NCBI RefSeq assembly: GCF_017741815.1
Contig: NZ_JAGHMF010000007.1
Location: 372,001 to 436,000 of the forward strand
Origin: Rhizobium sp. 16-488-2b
GTDB lineage: Bacteria; Pseudomonadota; Alphaproteobacteria; Rhizobiales; Rhizobiaceae
Length of the DNA stretch: 64,000 nucleotides
Direction of reading: 5' to 3'
The position numbers were made by a program, and so were the translations under genes. Numbering within the stretch: position 1 is the stretch's first letter; each line of letters opens with the position of its first letter. Positions 18,532-27,313 of this stretch are shown piece by piece. Under the pieces are notes generated by a model that had not been told where the DNA came from, ran no database searches, and saw nothing but the letters and a program-made list of their open reading frames with translations.

Positions 18532-18678
18532 TGGCGAAGTTTAGCGGCGGCCCGTTAACAACCGAAAAATGCCGGCTGCACGGGTCGCAATGCCCGGGAC
18601 CATGCCGAAAGCCTTGCACCGGCAAGCCATTTCCGTTACCTCACCAGTTGAATAAGATAGCCTCAAAAGAGCATTTCC

Positions 18679-20184
18679 ATGACCCTTGTCGACGTTCGCA
18701 CGCCTGATCCGAAACGCTTCATTCCCGGCGCCACTGGCGATTGGGAAGTCATCATCGGCATGGAAGTCCATGCGCAGGTGCTGTCCAATTCGAAGCTGTT
18801 CTCCGGCGCTTCGACCGAGTTCGGCAAGCCGCAGAATTCCAACGTCTCGCTCGTCGATGCCGCCATGCCCGGCATGCTGCCTGTGATCAACGAGGAATGC
18901 GTCGCCCAGGCGGTCCGCACCGGTCTCGGCCTGAAGGCGCAGATCAACAAGCGTTCGATCTTCGATCGCAAGAACTACTTCTATCCCGACCTGCCGCAGG
19001 GCTATCAGATCTCGCAGTTCAAGGATCCGATCGTCGGCGAGGGCCAGATCGTGATCTCGCTCGGCCCGGATCGCCAGGGCCAGTTCGAGGATATCGAGAT
19101 CGGCATCGAGCGCCTGCACCTGGAACAGGACGCCGGCAAGTCTCTGCACGACCAGCACGCCACCATGTCCTATGTCGACCTCAACCGTTCGGGCGTCGCC
19201 CTGATGGAAATCGTCTCCAAGCCGGACATGCGTTCGTCGGATGAGGCCAAGGCCTACATGACCAAGCTGCGCTCGATCGTGCGCTACCTCGGCACCTGCG
19301 ACGGCAACATGGACGAAGGCTCCATGCGCGCCGACGTCAACGTCTCCGTGCGCCGCCCGGGCGAGGGCTTCGGCACGCGTTGCGAGATCAAGAACGTCAA
19401 CTCCATCCGCTTCATCGGCCAGGCGATCGAATACGAAGCCCGCCGCCAGATCGCCATCCTCGAGGACGGCGGCGTGATCGACCAGGAAACCCGCCTGTTC
19501 GACGCCGGCAAGGGCGAGACGCGCTCGATGCGCTCCAAGGAAGACGCGCACGATTATCGCTACTTCCCCGATCCCGACCTGCTGCCGCTCGAATTCGATG
19601 ACGCCTATGTCACGGCACTCGCAGCCGATCTGCCCGAGCTGCCCGACGACAAGAAGGAGCGCTTCGTGCGCGAACTCGGTCTGTCGATCTACGATGCCTC
19701 CGTGCTCGTGTCGGAGAAGGCGATCGCCGATTATTTCGAGGCCGTTGCCGAAGGTCGCGATGGCAAGATGGCGGCCAACTGGGTCATCAACGACCTCTTG
19801 GGCGCCTTGAACAAACTCGGCAAGGATATTGAATCGACTCCGGTTTCTGCGGCTCAGCTCGGTTCGATCATCGACCTCATCAAGGCCGAGACGATCTCCG
19901 GCAAGATCGCCAAGGACGTGTTCGAAATCGTTCTGAGCGAAGGCGGCGACCCGACCGAGATTGTCGAAAGCCGCGGCATGAAGCAGGTCACCGACACCGG
20001 CGCCATCGAAAAGGCCGTGGACGAGATCATCGCCGCCAACCCGGATCAGGTCGCCAAGGTTCAGGCCAAGCCTGCTCTCGCCGGCTGGTTCGTCGGCCAG
20101 GTGATGAAGTCGACCGGCGGCAAGGCCAACCCGCAGGCCGTCCAGGCTCTGGTCAAGGCCAAGCTCGGCATCGTCGAGGAATAG
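18679..20184 (+). CDS. gatB: Asp/Glu-tRNA amidotransferase subunit B
   Basis: A 501-residue kinase-like amidotransferase subunit that activates the tRNA-bound Glu/Asp and carries the tRNA-binding YqeY-like tail. It begins [14 protein letters not shown] and shows [38 protein letters not shown] and [20 protein letters not shown], all standard. The C-terminal helical/YqeY part ([28 protein letters not shown]) is complete. It is 4.7 kb from gatA; in most bacteria gatCAB are contiguous. A RIME-like palindrome follows. Confidence 0.97.
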   Translation: MTLVDVRTPDPKRFIPGATGDWEVIIGMEVHAQVLSNSKLFSGASTEFGKPQNSNVSLVDAAMPGMLPVINEECVAQAVRTGLGLKAQINKRSIFDRKNYFYPDLPQGYQISQFKDPIVGEGQIVISLGPDRQGQFEDIEIGIERLHLEQDAGKSLHDQHATMSYVDLNRSGVALMEIVSKPDMRSSDEAKAYMTKLRSIVRYLGTCDGNMDEGSMRADVNVSVRRPGEGFGTRCEIKNVNSIRFIGQAIEYEARRQIAILEDGGVIDQETRLFDAGKGETRSMRSKEDAHDYRYFPDPDLLPLEFDDAYVTALAADLPELPDDKKERFVRELGLSIYDASVLVSEKAIADYFEAVAEGRDGKMAANWVINDLLGALNKLGKDIESTPVSAAQLGSIIDLIKAETISGKIAKDVFEIVLSEGGDPTEIVESRGMKQVTDTGAIEKAVDEIIAANPDQVAKVQAKPALAGWFVGQVMKSTGGKANPQAVQALVKAKLGIVEE

Positions 20185-20188
20185 GTCA

Positions 20189-20238
20189 TCCGGCATCGCC
20201 GAAAAGTGTGAAGCGGTTTTCGGATAGCCGATGCCGGA
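20189..20238. repeat. RIME/REP-like intergenic palindrome
   Basis: A 50-bp nested palindrome immediately after gatB. The outer arms TCCGGCATCG and CGATGCCGGA pair, and the inner arms CCGAAAA and TTTTCGG enclose GTGTGAAGCGG. The motif CCGAAAAGTGTGAAGCGG followed by TTTTCGG is a hallmark of intergenic mosaic elements scattered through rhizobial genomes. It can form a strong hairpin in RNA and may end gatB transcripts. I see only this one clear copy in the window. Confidence 0.75.
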
Positions 20239-20247
20239 AGGAAGAAA

Positions 20248-20754
20248 ATGGTCTACTTCGTCCGCACCGCCAGCGAGCGCGATCTCGACAAGGTTCGCGC
20301 TCTCCTGGTCGAAACCTTTCATGCGACCTACGACGCGCTGCTCGGCGCCCCGAAGGTTGATGAACTGGTCTCAACGCTCTTCTCGCCCGCGGCGCTAAAG
20401 ACGCGCATGGCAAACAAGAATGCCGAATTTCTGGTGGCCGATGACGGCAAGGAAATCGGTGGCGTCGGCTATGCTGCCATGTCCGGCGAAATGACGAAGA
20501 CGGTCATTCTGCATCTGCTTTACGTGCGCCACTCGCTTCAGCGCGAGGGTATCGGCCGCGATATTTTCGCCGAGCTCGAAACCTGCTTTCCGGCGGCCGA
20601 GATCATGCGGCTCGAGGTCGAGCCGCGCAACGAGGCGGCGATCACGTTCTATCACCGGCTCGGTTTCGCCGATGTCGGTCAGAGCGAAAACAATGGCCCC
20701 GGCCAATCCGGAGTACCGGCGCTGATCCTCGAAAAACCGCTCGCCAGCTACTGA
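20248..20754 (+). CDS. GNAT family N-acetyltransferase
   Basis: A 168-residue acetyltransferase: MVYFVRTASERDLDKVRALL at the start, the acetyl-CoA loop SLQREGIGRDIFAELE (near 95-110), and MRLEVEPRNEAAITFYHRLGFADVG as the C-terminal half. GGAAGGAAG precedes the ATG. It follows the RIME palindrome and is 10 bp from a second GNAT gene, with which it is probably co-transcribed. Substrate unknown. Confidence 0.9.
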   Translation: MVYFVRTASERDLDKVRALLVETFHATYDALLGAPKVDELVSTLFSPAALKTRMANKNAEFLVADDGKEIGGVGYAAMSGEMTKTVILHLLYVRHSLQREGIGRDIFAELETCFPAAEIMRLEVEPRNEAAITFYHRLGFADVGQSENNGPGQSGVPALILEKPLASY

Positions 20755-20764
20755 GACGTTTCAA

Positions 20765-21229
20765 ATGGCCAAAGAGATCATCATTCGCGAAGCCCGCCTG
20801 GACGATCTGAAGGCATTGATCGCCATGTTCGCTGCCGATGATGTCGGTGGGCACGGCGATACGGTTTCCGAAGACGCGCTGCCGGATTACGAGCGCGCGT
20901 TTAAGACTATCGCGGCCTCTCCCGACCAGACGCTCTTCGTCGCCGAACTCGCCGGCGAAGTCGTCGGCACCTTACAGACCGTGATCACCACGACGCTGAC
21001 AGGCCGCGGAACGTCTTTCATGATCATCGAAGCGGTGCAGACGCGCGGCGACATGCGCGGGCAGGGCATCGGCGCCCGGATGATCGAATTCTGCATCGAA
21101 AAGGCGAGGGCGCGTGGCCTTCCGCGCGTGCAGCTCATCTCCAATGCCAAGCGCAAGGATGCCCATCGCTTCTATGAGCGGCTCGGTTTCGAGCCCTCGC
21201 ATCTCGGCTTCAAGATGGCGCTGAAATGA
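20765..21229 (+). CDS. GNAT family N-acetyltransferase
   Basis: A 154-residue acetyltransferase: MAKEIIIREARLDDLKALIAMF, the acetyl-CoA loop DMRGQGIGARMIEFCIEKAR (near 98-115), and VQLISNAKRKDAHRFYERLGFEPS. It resembles the aminoglycoside/ribosomal-type small GNATs, but substrate cannot be inferred. It lies 10 bp after another GNAT gene. Confidence 0.9.
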   Translation: MAKEIIIREARLDDLKALIAMFAADDVGGHGDTVSEDALPDYERAFKTIAASPDQTLFVAELAGEVVGTLQTVITTTLTGRGTSFMIIEAVQTRGDMRGQGIGARMIEFCIEKARARGLPRVQLISNAKRKDAHRFYERLGFEPSHLGFKMALK

Positions 21230-21334
21230 ACCCTTTTGCCTTCGGAATCACTGGACAACAGGCGCTGCTGGCGGCATAAGCGAAGGATCGAATTCTGGTC
21301 CCGCTTGCTCCCAAGGCAGGCACAAGGAAAAGAC

Positions 21335-21733
21335 ATGAAAACTCTCCTCCTGCAAATCTTCACCTGGTGGAACGGTCAGACGATCGGTACCCGCTTCGCG
21401 ACCTGGCGTTTCGGCAAGCGCGTCGGCGAAGATGAATTGGGCAACGTCTATTACGAAGGCGGCACCACCTCCTTCGGCCTTCCGCGCCGTTGGGTGATCT
21501 ACAAGGGCTACGCGGACGCATCGGCGATCCCGCCGGGCTGGCACGGCTGGATGCACTACCGCACCGACGTACCTCCGTCCAAGGAGACCTATGTCGCCAA
21601 GGAATGGCAGAAGGGACACCGCGCCAACCCGACCGGTTCGCCGCAGGCTTACCGCCCGCCGGGTTCGCTCGCCGTTGCCGGCGAACGTCCGCGCGTCACC
21701 GGCGACTACGACGCATGGACGCCCGGCAGCTGA
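21335..21733 (+). CDS. NADH:ubiquinone oxidoreductase subunit NDUFA12 (B17.2 homologue)
   Basis: A 132-residue homologue of the mitochondrial complex I accessory subunit NDUFA12, found in alphaproteobacteria and lodged on the peripheral arm of complex I. Readable motifs are FTWWNGQTIGTRFATWRFG, VGEDELGNVYYEGG, RRWVIYKGYADASAIPPGWHGW and the C-terminal YDAWTPG. The ATG at 21335 is preceded by AAGGAAAAG. The nuo operon is not in the window; the neighbours DUF2155, aat and accCB reproduce common alphaproteobacterial synteny. Confidence 0.95.
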   Translation: MKTLLLQIFTWWNGQTIGTRFATWRFGKRVGEDELGNVYYEGGTTSFGLPRRWVIYKGYADASAIPPGWHGWMHYRTDVPPSKETYVAKEWQKGHRANPTGSPQAYRPPGSLAVAGERPRVTGDYDAWTPGS

Positions 21734-21788
21734 TATAGCAGCCAGTCCGGCCCGGTTTTTGGCCACAATTGACCTATACCCGCAGAAC

Positions 21789-21817
21789 GGCCGCAGACAC
21801 TGCGGCCTTCTATTTTT
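21789..21817 (+). terminator. Rho-independent terminator
   Basis: GGCCGCA pairs with TGCGGCC across GACAC, followed by TTCTATTTTT. It lies between the NDUFA12 gene and the DUF2155 gene, only 24 bp before the latter's start, so it may act as an attenuator between them. Confidence 0.7.
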
Positions 21818-21841
21818 GAAATGCGGTGGAGACGGAAAGAT

Positions 21842-22273
21842 ATGAAGCTTCTCACGCGGAACCCCGTCCTGCGTGCCGCCGGCATTGCCCTGGCGCTTGG
21901 CTCGTCCTTTCTGCCGCAGACGGTTCTGGCCGCCCGCATCGACAATCCTGTCGCCGTCTTTTCCGGCCTCGACAAGATCACCGGCCGCATCACCACATTC
22001 GACGTCTATGTGAACGAAACGGTGCAGTTCGGCGCGCTGCAGGTTACGCCGAAGGCTTGCTATTCACGGGACCAGAGCGAAGTGCAGAAGATCGACGGCT
22101 TCGTCGAAGTCGACGAGATCACGCTGGACCGCAAGATCCGCCGCATCTTTACCGGCTGGATGTTCGCCGACAGCCCCGGTCTCAACGCCGTCGAGCACCC
22201 GATCTATGACGTCTGGCTGAAGGACTGCAAGGCGACGTCGGACGTGCCTGCGCCCGACGCCAAGACGAACTAA
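21842..22273 (+). CDS. DUF2155 domain-containing exported protein
   Basis: A 143-residue protein with a Sec signal peptide (KLLTRNPVLRAAGIALALGS, cleavage probably after VLAA near 30). The mature part carries the DUF2155 core: KITGRITTFDVYVNETVQFG, ACYSRDQSE, TLDRKIRRIFTGWMFADSPG and VYDVWLKDCK-type ending (two Cys that may pair). The family is alphaproteobacterial and sits next to complex I NDUFA12 genes; function unknown. The start at 21842 gives the signal peptide directly. Confidence 0.93.
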   Translation: MKLLTRNPVLRAAGIALALGSSFLPQTVLAARIDNPVAVFSGLDKITGRITTFDVYVNETVQFGALQVTPKACYSRDQSEVQKIDGFVEVDEITLDRKIRRIFTGWMFADSPGLNAVEHPIYDVWLKDCKATSDVPAPDAKTN

Positions 22274-22283
22274 CCCTCTGCGA

Positions 22284-23213
22284 TCACGCCGAGGGCTTCT
22301 TGCGGGAGAATTGTCCCTTTAGGGCCCGCAATAGCGCTGCTCCCGCGACAAGAACAATCACGCCGGCCTTCTTGAAGAAAACGGCTGCCATTGCGAGCAG
22401 TCCGACTTTGGCCGCGACCTTTGCGCCGGCTCCGGCCGCGATCATGCCCGCCATACCATAGGCTGCCAGCTTGTCTCCGCTTTCATAGTCCTTGTAGGTC
22501 TTGCCGCTGTCGAATTTGACCATGGTCAGGACGTCTGGGACGGCTGACTGAATTTCCTTCAGCTGGTCCATTCCCGCCACGAAATTGAACATGAAGACGC
22601 CTTCGCGCCCAAAGACGCGCACGGAATAGTTCAGTGTGTGCGGCTGACTCATGTCGTCGCCGAAGATGAGATCGCGCGCCCAATGCAGCGCATGCGCGGA
22701 TTGGTCGTAATGCGGGGGCGACGCCCAGCCGACGAGCGTGATCTTCTCGAAACCCTGCTTCTCGCGTTCCGGATTGGTTTCCGCGATCGAGTCCTTGATG
22801 TTCCGGAGCAGCTCGTCGTAGTCGGTGGATGCAGCATCCACGTCGGTGACATAGCCGTCAGCACTATATTCGACGACAGAGCCCCATGATTCGCCCTCAA
22901 CCGGAGCGTATTTGGCGGGGAAGACCATTCCCATCGTTCCTTCGCCCGCTTGCGGCGGATTGCCCCAAATGTCGACGATCACGCGGCGTGCGTCGGCCGG
23001 GCTGAGATAGTAGAATTCCTCGGGAATATTGAGGGTGGCGTTCGCGCCCGGAATCTTGATCGCGCCTTGCTGAAAGTCGATCTTTTCCAGGATAGCCTTG
23101 TCGGCATCCCCGAAACGATCCGCACCCGGAAACATCTCCTGATATGGTTTCGCCTGAGCCAGCGTTGCTGCCAGAACGAAAACGGATGTCAGTGCGGCAA
23201 TTTTCAACTTCAT
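22284..23213 (-). CDS. DUF2167 domain-containing membrane protein
   Basis: A 309-residue exported protein. The start at 23213, with ACGGGAG upstream, gives MKLKIAALTSVFVLAATLAQAKP, a clear signal peptide. A longer frame to 23291 would place a polar extension before it, so it is rejected. The DUF2167 core includes NIPEEFYYLSPADARRVIVD, WGSVVEYSADGYVTDVDA and LVGWASPPHYDQSAHALHWA. The C-terminus has hydrophobic helices (about 255-295) and a basic tail. Function unknown; the family is thought to be membrane anchored. It is convergent with the DUF2155 gene. Confidence 0.9.
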   Translation of the reverse strand: MKLKIAALTSVFVLAATLAQAKPYQEMFPGADRFGDADKAILEKIDFQQGAIKIPGANATLNIPEEFYYLSPADARRVIVDIWGNPPQAGEGTMGMVFPAKYAPVEGESWGSVVEYSADGYVTDVDAASTDYDELLRNIKDSIAETNPEREKQGFEKITLVGWASPPHYDQSAHALHWARDLIFGDDMSQPHTLNYSVRVFGREGVFMFNFVAGMDQLKEIQSAVPDVLTMVKFDSGKTYKDYESGDKLAAYGMAGMIAAGAGAKVAAKVGLLAMAAVFFKKAGVIVLVAGAALLRALKGQFSRKKPSA

Positions 23214-23280
23214 GAACAATACTCCCGTTAAAGGCGCGACCATATGCGACTTGGGAGTAACGTCAACGTGAAGGTGTATT

Positions 23281-23901
23281 TTACTGTGCAAAAGACAGAT
23301 GCGGCGAACCCATCGCCTTGGCGAGCATGTGCTCGTACTCGTCCTTCGGAACGTCGATGGCGCCGAAGGTCTTCAGGTGCTCGGTGGTGAACTGGGTGTC
23401 GAGCAGCACGAAACCCTTCTCCTTCAGCCGCTCCACCAGATGCACGAGGCAGATTTTTGAGGCGTCCGTGCGCCGCGAGAACATGCTCTCGCCGAAGAAG
23501 GCGGCACCCAGCGACACGCCGTAAAGCCCGCCCACCAGTTGGTCGCCGTCCCAGGCCTCGACGGTATGGGCGTGTCCCATGCGGAAGAGCGATGCGTAGA
23601 GCGACCTTATCGTCTGGTTGATCCAGGTGCTCGGGCGACCTGACGTCTCCTCCGCGCATGCCGCGATCACAGCCTCGAAGTCATGGTCAAAGCGGATCTC
23701 GAAAGGTTTGCGCCGGACGGTCTTGGCGAGGCTTTTGGAGACGTGGAAATCATTGAGCGGCAGAACGCCGCGAAGATCGGGCTCGACCCAGAAGATCTCG
23801 GGATCATCAGCCGATTCGGCCATCGGGAAGAGGCCGATGGAATAGGCGCGCAGGAGAATTTCCGGTGTGATGCCTGGAGATTTCCTGCGCGACCCGGCCA
23901 T
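23281..23901 (-). CDS. aat: Leucyl/phenylalanyl-tRNA--protein transferase
   Basis: A 206-residue N-end-rule enzyme that adds Leu or Phe to proteins with N-terminal Arg/Lys, marking them for ClpSAP degradation. Motifs: [30 protein letters not shown] beginning, [26 protein letters not shown], and [28 protein letters not shown], all characteristic. It lies 5 bp after accC on the same strand. Confidence 0.96.
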   Translation of the reverse strand: MAGSRRKSPGITPEILLRAYSIGLFPMAESADDPEIFWVEPDLRGVLPLNDFHVSKSLAKTVRRKPFEIRFDHDFEAVIAACAEETSGRPSTWINQTIRSLYASLFRMGHAHTVEAWDGDQLVGGLYGVSLGAAFFGESMFSRRTDASKICLVHLVERLKEKGFVLLDTQFTTEHLKTFGAIDVPKDEYEHMLAKAMGSPHLSFAQ

Positions 23902-23906
23902 TGCGG

Positions 23907-25253
23907 TTAAGCCGGCTTGCTGGCCAGATAATTTTCCAGCCAGTGGATGTCGTAATCGCCGTTGGCGATGTCCTGGTTGTCGACCAGATCCTGGAAGAGC
24001 GGCAGCGTCGTCTTGATGCCGTCGACCACGAACTCGTCAAGCGCACGACGCAGACGCATCATGCATTCGACGCGGGTGCGGCCGTGCACGATGAGCTTGC
24101 CGATCAGGCTGTCGTAATAGGGCGGGATCTTGTAGCCCTGATAGACACCCGAATCGATGCGAACGCCGAGACCGCCAGGTGCATGGAAATGCGTGATCGT
24201 GCCGGGCGAGGGCACGAAGGTGCGCGCGTCCTCGGCGTTGATACGGCATTCGATGGCATGGCCATGGAAGTGGATCTCATCCTGGGTGACCGACAGACCG
24301 CCGCCGGAGGCGACGCGGATCTGCTCGTGCACCAGGTCTATGCCGGTGATCGCTTCGGTGATCGGATGCTCGACCTGAAGACGGGTGTTCATTTCGATGA
24401 AATAGAACTCGCCGTTTTCGTAGAGGAACTCGATCGTGCCGGCGCCGCGATATTTCAGCTTCTTCATGGCGTCGGCGCAGACCTGGCCGATCTTCATGCG
24501 CTGTTCGACGTTGAGGGCAGGCGAGTTGGCTTCTTCCCAGACCTTCTGGTGGCGGCGCTGCAGCGAGCAGTCGCGTTCACCGAGATGGATGGCATTGCCT
24601 TCGCCGTCACCGAACACCTGGATTTCGATGTGCCGCGGCTTGCCGAGGTACTTTTCCATGTAGACGGCTTCGTTGCCGAATGCGGCAGCCGCTTCGGTAC
24701 GGGCCGTCGACCAGGCCTCGATCACGTCGTCAGCGCTCTTGGCGACCTTCATGCCGCGTCCGCCACCACCGGCAGTCGCCTTGATCAGCACCGGATAACC
24801 GATTTCGGCGGCCGTCTTGATGGCCTCTTCCTCGGTCTTCACTTCGCCGTCGGAGCCGGGAACCACGGGGATGCCGAGTTCCTGCGCCGTCGTCTTGGCG
24901 GTGATCTTGTCGCCCATGATGCGGATGTGTTCCGCGGTCGGGCCGATGAAGGTGATGCCGTGCGCTTCGAGGATCTCGGAGAACTTGGCGTTCTCCGACA
25001 GGAAGCCGTAGCCGGGGTGTACAGCGTCGGCGCCGGTGATCTCGCAGGCAGCAACGATCTGATGAATGTTCAGATAGCTGTCGCGCGACGGCGGCGGGCC
25101 GATGCAGACGCTTTCGTCGGCCAGGCGCACATGCATGGCGTCGGCATCGGCGGTCGAGTGAACGACGACGCAGGGAATGCCGAGCTCCTTGCAGGCACGA
25201 AGCACGCGAAGGGCAATTTCCCCGCGGTTGGCGATGAGGATTTTCGAGACCAT
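23907..25253 (-). CDS. accC: Acetyl-CoA carboxylase biotin carboxylase subunit
   Basis: A 448-residue ATP-grasp enzyme that carboxylates biotin on AccB, the first step of fatty acid synthesis. The start at 25253 gives [20 protein letters not shown], the standard N-terminus, with AAGGCGGA upstream; a longer frame adds unrelated sequence. Motifs include [11 protein letters not shown] (glycine-rich ATP loop, near 160-170), [12 protein letters not shown] and [14 protein letters not shown] (near 285-300). It is 10 bp after accB. Confidence 0.97.
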   Translation of the reverse strand: MVSKILIANRGEIALRVLRACKELGIPCVVVHSTADADAMHVRLADESVCIGPPPSRDSYLNIHQIVAACEITGADAVHPGYGFLSENAKFSEILEAHGITFIGPTAEHIRIMGDKITAKTTAQELGIPVVPGSDGEVKTEEEAIKTAAEIGYPVLIKATAGGGGRGMKVAKSADDVIEAWSTARTEAAAAFGNEAVYMEKYLGKPRHIEIQVFGDGEGNAIHLGERDCSLQRRHQKVWEEANSPALNVEQRMKIGQVCADAMKKLKYRGAGTIEFLYENGEFYFIEMNTRLQVEHPITEAITGIDLVHEQIRVASGGGLSVTQDEIHFHGHAIECRINAEDARTFVPSPGTITHFHAPGGLGVRIDSGVYQGYKIPPYYDSLIGKLIVHGRTRVECMMRLRRALDEFVVDGIKTTLPLFQDLVDNQDIANGDYDIHWLENYLASKPA

Positions 25254-25263
25254 GACGTCCGCC

Positions 25264-25743
25264 TTATTCGACGACCACGAGAGCTTGGCCGTATTCGACG
25301 GGGCTGCCGTCCTCGACAAGAATTTCAACGACCTTGCCCGACTTCGGGGCAGGGATCTGGTTCATCGTCTTCATCGCTTCGATGATGAGCAGCGTCTGGC
25401 CTTCCTTGACCGTCGCGCCAACTTCGATGAATGCGCGCGCGCCCGGAGCCGGTGCCATGTAGGCGGTGCCGACCATCGGAGCGGAAACCGTGTTGGCCGG
25501 GTTGCGGGCCGGTGCGGCGGAAGCGGCAGGCGCTGCTGCGGCCGGAGCTGCAATCGCTGCCGGAGCGGCGGCGTAAGCAGGGGCAGCCATCGGCGCCTGG
25601 ATATACTGTGTGTTGCCGGCGCGCGAAACGCGGATACGCAGATCGTCCTGCTCGACTTCAATCTCGGTCAGATCCGTGTCGTTGAGGATGTTCGCGAGAT
25701 CGCGGATCAGTGCCTGGTCGATACCGTTCTTTTTTTCAGCCAT
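25264..25743 (-). CDS. accB: Biotin carboxyl carrier protein of acetyl-CoA carboxylase
   Basis: A 159-residue carrier. The N-terminal helical region (about 1-50) is followed by a long Ala/Pro-rich mobile linker (about 51-85) and the biotinyl domain. The biotinylation site is K125 in EAMKTMNQ. Genes accB-accC-aat run together; aroQ is 18 bp upstream, giving the usual alphaproteobacterial aroQ-accB-accC-aat order. Confidence 0.97.
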   Translation of the reverse strand: MAEKKNGIDQALIRDLANILNDTDLTEIEVEQDDLRIRVSRAGNTQYIQAPMAAPAYAAAPAAIAAPAAAAPAASAAPARNPANTVSAPMVGTAYMAPAPGARAFIEVGATVKEGQTLLIIEAMKTMNQIPAPKSGKVVEILVEDGSPVEYGQALVVVE

Positions 25744-25761
25744 GAGTTTTGCCCTGTCTTT

Positions 25762-26199
25762 TTATGCGGTGACGTTCTTTAGCGCATGGAGCGCCAGAAT
25801 GTAGCTATATGGTCCGAAGCCGGCGATGACACCCTTTGCAGCGGGCGCGATCATCGACTTGTGGCGAAATTCTTCCCGCGCATGCACGTTGGAGATATGG
25901 AGCTCTACAACGGGAATGGAAATGGCGCGGATCGCATCATGTAGCGCAACCGATGTGTGCGTGTAGGCGCCGGCGTTGATCGCAACGCCGATGGCCTTGT
26001 CGCCGGCTTCATGCAGCCAGTCGACGAGCTGACCTTCATGGTTGCTTTGACGGAAATCGACATCGACGCCAAGCTCTCGCCCGGCCGACTTGCAGTCCGC
26101 CTCGATGTCCTGAAGCGTCTTGCCGCCGTAAATGCCGGGCTCTCTTTTGCCGAGCATGTTCAGGTTTGGCCCGTTCAGGACGAAAATGGTTTGCGTCAT
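25762..26199 (-). CDS. aroQ: Type II 3-dehydroquinate dehydratase
   Basis: A 145-residue type II enzyme of the shikimate pathway, dodecameric in this family. Visible: TIFVLNGPNLNMLGKREPGIYG (with active-site Asn and the Arg/Tyr lid), DFRQSNHEGQLVDWLHEA, GVAINAGAYTHTSVALHDA and VELHISNVHAREEFRHKS, which supply the catalytic residues. The ATG at 26199 gives MTQTIFVLNGPNLN; an upstream in-frame ATG at 26214 adds five residues. Confidence 0.96.
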   Translation of the reverse strand: MTQTIFVLNGPNLNMLGKREPGIYGGKTLQDIEADCKSAGRELGVDVDFRQSNHEGQLVDWLHEAGDKAIGVAINAGAYTHTSVALHDAIRAISIPVVELHISNVHAREEFRHKSMIAPAAKGVIAGFGPYSYILALHALKNVTA

Positions 26200-26240
26200 C
26201 GAGTGTTCCGTCAAATGTGCGAGGGCAACCTATAGACTCA

Positions 26241-26266
26241 CCAAAGGCTTAATGAAAGCCCTTTGG
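26241..26266. other. Hairpin between dsbA-like gene and aroQ
   Basis: CCAAAGGCTT pairs with AAGCCCTTTGG (one bulged C) around a 5-base loop. It sits in the 143-bp gap that must contain the aroQ promoter. No T-run follows on either strand, so it is recorded only as a possible RNA structure. Confidence 0.3.
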
Positions 26267-26342
26267 ACAAGGCATCAGGAATCGCGCCACATTGTCCACA
26301 TGGCTGAAGCACCGGGATTTTGGCAATTTGATGGGGCTTGGC

Positions 26343-27101
26343 TCAGCAGCTGGTCTTGCCGCAGGTCCGCATGTTCTTGACCTTGGTCTCGAGGTCGTCA
26401 TAGCCGACTGCGCCCTGCACCAGCTCGTTGCCGATCACATAGGAGGGCGTGCCTGTGATGCCGAGGTTCTGCGCCAGCGAGTAGGTTTCCTGCACGGAAG
26501 CGTCGCTCGGGCTCTTGGCCATCTCCGCCCGGATCTGCTTTTCGCTAACGCCGAGAGACTGGGCCGCTTCGATGGCGCTCGCCTCGTCGGCGCGTCCGTC
26601 GCTGCCGAGCAGGGCGACGTGGAACTTGCTGTACTTCTCAGGAGCGATCTTGCGGAAGGCATCGGACACCTTGTGGGCGGCAACCGATTCAGGTCCGAGG
26701 ATCGGGAATTCCTTGAGCACGAAGCGGACGTTCGGGTCCTTCTTCAGCATAGTCTGCATGTCGGTCAGCGCGTGGCGGCAGTAACCGCAATTGTAGTCGA
26801 AGAACTCGACGATCGTGACGTCGCCCTTCGGGTTGCCGATCGTCATGTCGTATTTGGAATCGAAGATCGTCGCCTTGTTTTCCGAGATCGTCGCATTGGC
26901 CTTCACCAGGCGCGCGGTCTCCTGCTTCTTCTGCAGGGCGTCCTGCACGTCGAGCATGATCTCCGGGTTCTCAATCAGATACTGCTTGATGAACTCGCCG
27001 AACTCCTTCTTCTGCGCATCATCGAGTGCAGCTGCCGGCTGGGCGGAGGCTACGGAGGCGGTCAGCGCGAGCGCCGTGAAGATTTTCGGGAGAATGGCCA
27101 T
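26343..27101 (-). CDS. DsbA family thiol:disulfide oxidoreductase
   Basis: A 252-residue periplasmic protein with a signal peptide (MAILPKIFTALALTASVASA, cleavage near 20-25). A helical N-terminal extension (FGEFIKQYLIENPEIMLDVQ) precedes a thioredoxin fold containing C105-G-Y-C108 in EFFDYNCGYCRHALTDM, and the cis-Pro loop GTPSYVIGN lies near 225. This is the Com1/BdbD-like branch rather than E. coli DsbA (CPHC). Two further Cys at the very C-terminus (RTCGKTSC) are unusual and might interact with the active site. Substrates unknown. Confidence 0.9.
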   Translation of the reverse strand: MAILPKIFTALALTASVASAQPAAALDDAQKKEFGEFIKQYLIENPEIMLDVQDALQKKQETARLVKANATISENKATIFDSKYDMTIGNPKGDVTIVEFFDYNCGYCRHALTDMQTMLKKDPNVRFVLKEFPILGPESVAAHKVSDAFRKIAPEKYSKFHVALLGSDGRADEASAIEAAQSLGVSEKQIRAEMAKSPSDASVQETYSLAQNLGITGTPSYVIGNELVQGAVGYDDLETKVKNMRTCGKTSC

Positions 27102-27313
27102 GATATCCTCGTCTTTGCAGGTGATTTTGGTCGTTCAATGCTTCGGGTATCACAGTCCCATGATCGGAACGCAATGCGAAGCAACAAAAATACGGCGCAT
27201 TCCGGCGTATTGAAACAGGAATTCTCGTGTTCGTTATCTGGTCGCGGGATTGTGAAGATCTCACTAATGCGGCATTTGTCTGGCCGCAAATCGAAGTCGA
27301 AAGAGCAGAGTAA

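Noticed and set aside
18541..20322. A 593-codon minus-strand open frame
   Set aside because: Antisense to gatB.
21227..21280. A 17-codon frame overlapping the GNAT stop (ATGA)
   Set aside because: Too short and without a ribosome-binding site of its own; no protein-like pattern.
23901..25385. A 494-codon plus-strand open frame
   Set aside because: Antisense to accC.
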